Source: a bacterium
Lineage (GTDB): Bacteria > Bacillota_I > Bacilli_A > RF39 > UBA660
Reading direction: 5' to 3'
DNA: 7,226 bases
Assembly: GCA_004560915.1 (NCBI GenBank)
Contig: SFTR01000052.1
Coordinates: 1 to 7,226, forward strand
The first letter of the stretch is position 1; every line of letters starts with the position of its first letter. Made by a program: the position numbers and the translations under genes. Below, piece by piece: positions 5,040-7,226 of this stretch. The notes under the pieces were generated by a model. The model was given only the letters and a program-made list of their open reading frames with translations. It made no database searches and was not told the origin of the DNA.

Positions 5040-5933
5040 TAGAAAACTAATAATACTAAACATTAACTTAATAGTTAGTGTTTTTTTAATATTAATTTTA
5101 TAGTCAGACAATATACTAAAACTTTGAAATAATATAGATAGACTACTAAAGTTTAAAATAAGACTTGTTAAAGCAAACTTAATATTAAAAGGTATATTTA
5201 ACTTAGATACTGATATAATACCACTAGTTAGTTCTAAAAAGCCAGTTAAAATAGACAATATATATGGTTTAATAGAAATATATTTTGTTATAAGATTAAC
5301 TATTATAGTAAACACTATTAAATTACCAAGAATAATTATAGAAGTATTTACACCCTTAATTATAGAATTCTTAAAACATATAAAGAAGTTATCATTACTT
5401 ATTATTTTATTTTTACTTTCTACTATAACATTATCTTTTCTTAAAAATAATCCTATTACTATATTATTAAGAAAACAAATGATCCATAAAAGAACACCAA
5501 CTTTAAAGCTATTATAAATAGATACCCCTATAACACCAATAACAAATGCTATAGATGGAAAATAACTATAATTAAGTAGTTTATTTGCAGTATTAATATC
5601 TATTATCTTATCATCAAGTAATTTCTTAATATATACAGCATTACTAGGGTGACTAGTAAGCATGCTAAGTATAAAGATAATACTAGTATTAGAGTCAATA
5701 TTAAATATTTTATTTATTAATCTTCCAAATATTTTCTTAATAAACAAGTGATAATTAAAGTATATAAGTATGTCACATAATATTATAAATGGAAATATAC
5801 TTATAAAAACTTTCTTAAAGAATAAAATACTAGCTTCATACGTAGAATTAATTACTACTTTAATATTTAGTATAAACACTATTAATATTAAGGTTAACAC
5901 TATATATTTTAGTTTTTTAATAATTGTATTCAT
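5016..5933 (-). CDS. ylbJ: YlbJ-like multi-pass membrane protein (Gate domain)
   Basis: 305-aa integral membrane protein with about seven or eight hydrophobic segments (about 10-28, 37-60, 83-93, 125-163, 195-225, 228-243, 255-275, 289-303). Family signatures are in order: SHPSNA (94-99) at the place of the YlbJ SGYPMGA motif, NYSYFPSIAFVIGVIG (121-136) at its CNTSGP..FG site, GFLELTSGI (231-239) and NFSSLSILFQ (261-270), like the GxSVxxQ segment. YlbJ is a sporulation membrane protein of B. subtilis in the nucleoside-recognition (Gate) family; its transported substrate is unknown. At 305 aa it is shorter than typical YlbJ. ATG 5933 has no Shine-Dalgarno and lies about 12 bases from a TATAAT, suggesting a nearly leaderless message. 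It is divergent from the YlbL-like protease and convergent with the prepilin operon. Use in sporulation here is not implied. Confidence 0.8.
   Translation of the reverse strand: MNTIIKKLKYIVLTLILIVFILNIKVVINSTYEASILFFKKVFISIFPFIILCDILIYFNYHLFIKKIFGRLINKIFNIDSNTSIIFILSMLTSHPSNAVYIKKLLDDKIIDINTANKLLNYSYFPSIAFVIGVIGVSIYNSFKVGVLLWIICFLNNIVIGLFLRKDNVIVESKNKIISNDNFFICFKNSIIKGVNTSIIILGNLIVFTIIVNLITKYISIKPYILSILTGFLELTSGIISVSKLNIPFNIKFALTSLILNFSSLSILFQSFSILSDYKINIKKTLTIKLMFSIISFLLILICTR
5058..5087 (+). terminator. Terminator of the prepilin operon, inside the convergent gene
   Basis: AAACATTAAC (5058-5067) pairs with GTTAGTGTTT (5074-5083) over 10 bp with one T-G pair and a 6-base loop, followed by a T-run to 5087. 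It lies 18 bases after the operon's stop and within the coding region of the minus-strand gene. On the minus strand no T-run follows the stem, so it should act in one direction only. Confidence 0.8.
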
Positions 5934-5965
5934 CTGTGATATAATATTATAGTTAGGAGTGATTT
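5934..5965. promoter_or_regulatory. Compact overlapping divergent promoters
   Basis: Only 32 bases separate the two divergent start codons. For the + gene, TATAAT (5940-5945) is followed by the ribosome site AGGAG (5955-5959) 6 bases before ATG 5966. For the minus gene, TATAAT read on the other strand (5946-5951) lies about 12 bases before ATG 5933. The two -10 boxes abut, so RNA polymerase binding should be mutually exclusive. The -35 elements would lie inside the opposing genes and are weak. Confidence 0.5.
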
Positions 5966-6970
5966 ATGACAAAATTATTTAAATATATAAAAAAAGATAT
6001 AAAAACTTACTGGAAGAATTATTTAGCATTTATACTTATTGTACCTTGGTTATTTATATCTTTTGATTGTAATATTTATACACCAGGTTCTTTAGTAGAC
6101 CTTACAGATAGAATAGAAGTAGATAATAGTTATGACTCTAAAGGTAGTTTTAATTTAACTTATGTAAGTGCTAGACGTGGAACTTTACCTAATATTATAT
6201 TGTCTAAATTCTTTAATAACTGGGATATCGTAGGTACTTCTGAAATGAGAATAGAAGATGAAAGTGAAGATGAGATAATTGAAAGAAATAAGATTTATCT
6301 AAAAGAAACTAGTTATGATGCTATAATAGCTGCTTTCACTGAAGCAAACATACCATACGAAGTAGAAAGTATAGATGTAACAGTAACTCACGTATATGAG
6401 TATGCTAAAACTGATATAAAAATAGGTGACATAGTAAAAACTATAAATGGACAAACTATAAAAGACTTTAACTCACTAAAAGAAGAAATAAAAAAATATA
6501 AAAAAGATGATACTATAAAAGTAAATGTAGAAAGAAATAACAAAATAATAGAATGTACAGCAACTTTAATAGAAGTTGATGATAGAATAGTAATAGGTGC
6601 ATCTTTAACAGAACTTAAAAACATCAAAACCGATCCTAAAGTAGATTATATATTCAAGGATAATGAAAGTGGAGCTTCAAGAGGACTTCTTTGTGCATTA
6701 GATATTTATAACAAAATTACAAAGTTTGATCTAACTAAAGGAGATATTATTTCAGGTACTGGTTCTATAGATGATAAAGGAGTAGTAGGAAGTATAGATG
6801 GAGTTAAATACAAACTAGCAGGCGCAGTTAAAAGACACGCTAAAGTATTTATAGTACCAACAGATAACTATAAAGAAGCACTATATGAAAAAGAAAAACA
6901 CAACTATGACATAGAAATAATCGAAGCAGATACTCTTCATAATGTAATTGAAAAACTAAAAGCAAGATAA
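5966..6970 (+). CDS. ylbL: YlbL/SepM-type PDZ-Lon (S16) membrane protease
   Basis: 334-aa membrane-anchored serine protease with an extracellular catalytic part. Residues about 18-33 form the single N-terminal membrane segment. YTPGSLVDLTDRI (38-50) matches the conserved PGG segment after the anchor in YlbL proteins. A PDZ domain spans about 148-205 (IKIGDIVKTINGQTI). The Lon-type proteolytic domain spans about 205-334. The catalytic Ser is Ser238 in ESGASRGL and the catalytic Lys is Lys283 in IDGVKYKLAGA, 45 residues apart as in Lon Ser-Lys dyads. Length is close to the family norm (about 340). In Streptococcus mutans SepM trims the competence-stimulating peptide; the B. subtilis homologue YlbL is linked to DNA-damage checkpoint control through YneA cleavage. 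The substrate here is unknown. The Ser box is GASRG rather than the common GPSAG. AGGAG lies 6 bases before the start. Confidence 0.9.
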   Translation: MTKLFKYIKKDIKTYWKNYLAFILIVPWLFISFDCNIYTPGSLVDLTDRIEVDNSYDSKGSFNLTYVSARRGTLPNIILSKFFNNWDIVGTSEMRIEDESEDEIIERNKIYLKETSYDAIIAAFTEANIPYEVESIDVTVTHVYEYAKTDIKIGDIVKTINGQTIKDFNSLKEEIKKYKKDDTIKVNVERNNKIIECTATLIEVDDRIVIGASLTELKNIKTDPKVDYIFKDNESGASRGLLCALDIYNKITKFDLTKGDIISGTGSIDDKGVVGSIDGVKYKLAGAVKRHAKVFIVPTDNYKEALYEKEKHNYDIEIIEADTLHNVIEKLKAR

Positions 6971-6983
6971 CAGGGGAGTACAT

Positions 6984-7138
6984 ATATGAAAATAATAGAA
7001 TCAATCAAAAACAAAATCATAAAGAAAGAAACCTCAAATAAAAAAATTCCAAAGAAAATGAGATATTATACAGTATTAGAAAATGGTTGGAGAATAGAAA
7101 CAGATAAACCTTGGAGTGAAGTTAAAATTAAAAAATAA
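6984..7138 (+). CDS. Small basic Trp-containing protein of about 50 aa
   Basis: ATG 6984 has a strong ribosome site, GGGGAG (6973-6978), similar to that of the prepilin gene at 4410, and starts 13 bases after the protease stop. The product is about 50 aa: a Lys/Ile-rich amphipathic N-terminal half, then RYYTVLENGWRIETDKPW and a Lys-rich end (TAA 7136-7138). I do not recognise a family. No signal peptide or membrane segment is seen. A terminator follows, so it is likely the last gene of a two-gene unit with the protease. Caution: by printed coordinates, ATG and TAA differ by two bases modulo 3, so base counting around 7011-7020 should be rechecked. The downstream part also has an in-frame ATG at 7058. 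Confidence 0.55.
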
Positions 7139-7146
7139 AATACTAT

Positions 7147-7173
7147 AAAGCATTGTCTAAGTACAATGTTTTT
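7147..7173 (+). terminator. Rho-independent terminator after the protease/small-protein unit
   Basis: AAAGCATTGT (7147-7156) pairs with ACAATGTTTT (7163-7172), with one G-T pair and a CTAAGT loop, and runs into TTTTTAT. It closes the unit that began at 5966. Confidence 0.75.
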
Positions 7174-7210
7174 ATATTAAAAAGAAGTGTTTTTAGTATT
7201 TATGACTAAC

Positions 7211-7226
7211 TATAATAATAGGAGGT
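7211..7226 (+). promoter_or_regulatory. -10 box and Shine-Dalgarno of a gene beyond the window
   Basis: AGGAGGT (7220-7226) is a near-perfect ribosome site at the right edge, so another + strand gene starts within about 10 bases outside. TATAAT (7211-7216) lies just before it; no good -35 is visible and its start site would fall in the Shine-Dalgarno, so the promoter role is doubtful. Confidence 0.5.

Noticed and set aside
5770..5952. Plus-strand 60-codon frame opposite the ylbJ-like start
   Set aside because: It is a shadow of a membrane protein gene with conserved family motifs; no ribosome site.
6388..6627. Minus-strand 79-codon frame inside the protease gene
   Set aside because: It is antisense to the PDZ domain coding region; no supporting signals.

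Overview
The window is strongly AT-rich and uses AGA for nearly all Arg and TGG for Trp, with TGA as an ordinary stop in the ylbJ-like gene. That fits a low-GC Bacillota/Bacilli-type genome on the standard code, not a Mycoplasma or Spiroplasma code. The gene content (SipW-type signal peptide, BspA/DUF285 repeats, T-box leader, YlbJ/YlbL pair, Gram-positive prepilins) suggests an uncultivated host-associated (gut-like) Firmicute. The exact taxon is inference.

Layout. 1-113: the tail of an unidentified gene and its terminator. 159-1619: a secreted surface protein with a SipW/TasA-like N-terminus followed by about seven 25-27-residue BspA-type repeats. 1638-1908: a well-formed promoter, a complete T-box riboswitch (best read as alanine-specific, GCU) with its terminator, a strong ribosome binding site and the first 11 codons of what looks like alaS. 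The alaS frame stops dead at about 1908, where a decayed insertion-sequence remnant on the minus strand begins (about 1909-2534). 2553-2577: a small terminator. 2619-5039: a tightly packed operon of three prepilin-like proteins with class III (type IV prepilin) leaders. The first is large, has four Cys and lacks Glu at +5; the other two keep Glu+5. The operon terminator at 5058-5087 lies inside the 3' end of the convergent ylbJ-like membrane protein gene (5016-5933, minus). Divergent from that gene is a YlbL/SepM-type PDZ-Lon(S16) membrane protease (5966-6970), followed by a small Trp-containing protein of about 50 aa and a terminator. The last bases are a Shine-Dalgarno sequence for a gene outside the window.

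How it fits together. The three prepilins probably assemble into a thin pilus or pseudopilus; their peptidase, ATPase and platform protein are not in the window. The BspA-like protein is exported by a different route (Sec plus a SipW-type signal peptidase). The most striking structure is the orphan alanine T-box: an apparently intact tRNA-sensing switch whose target gene has been replaced, after 11 codons, by a transposase remnant that is itself truncated at the same point. Because alaS is essential, either another alaS exists in the genome or this is a rearrangement or assembly joint. The ylbJ-ylbL association, known from Bacillus subtilis (ylbJ-ylbK-ylbL), is kept here as a divergent pair with an unusually compact intergenic region.
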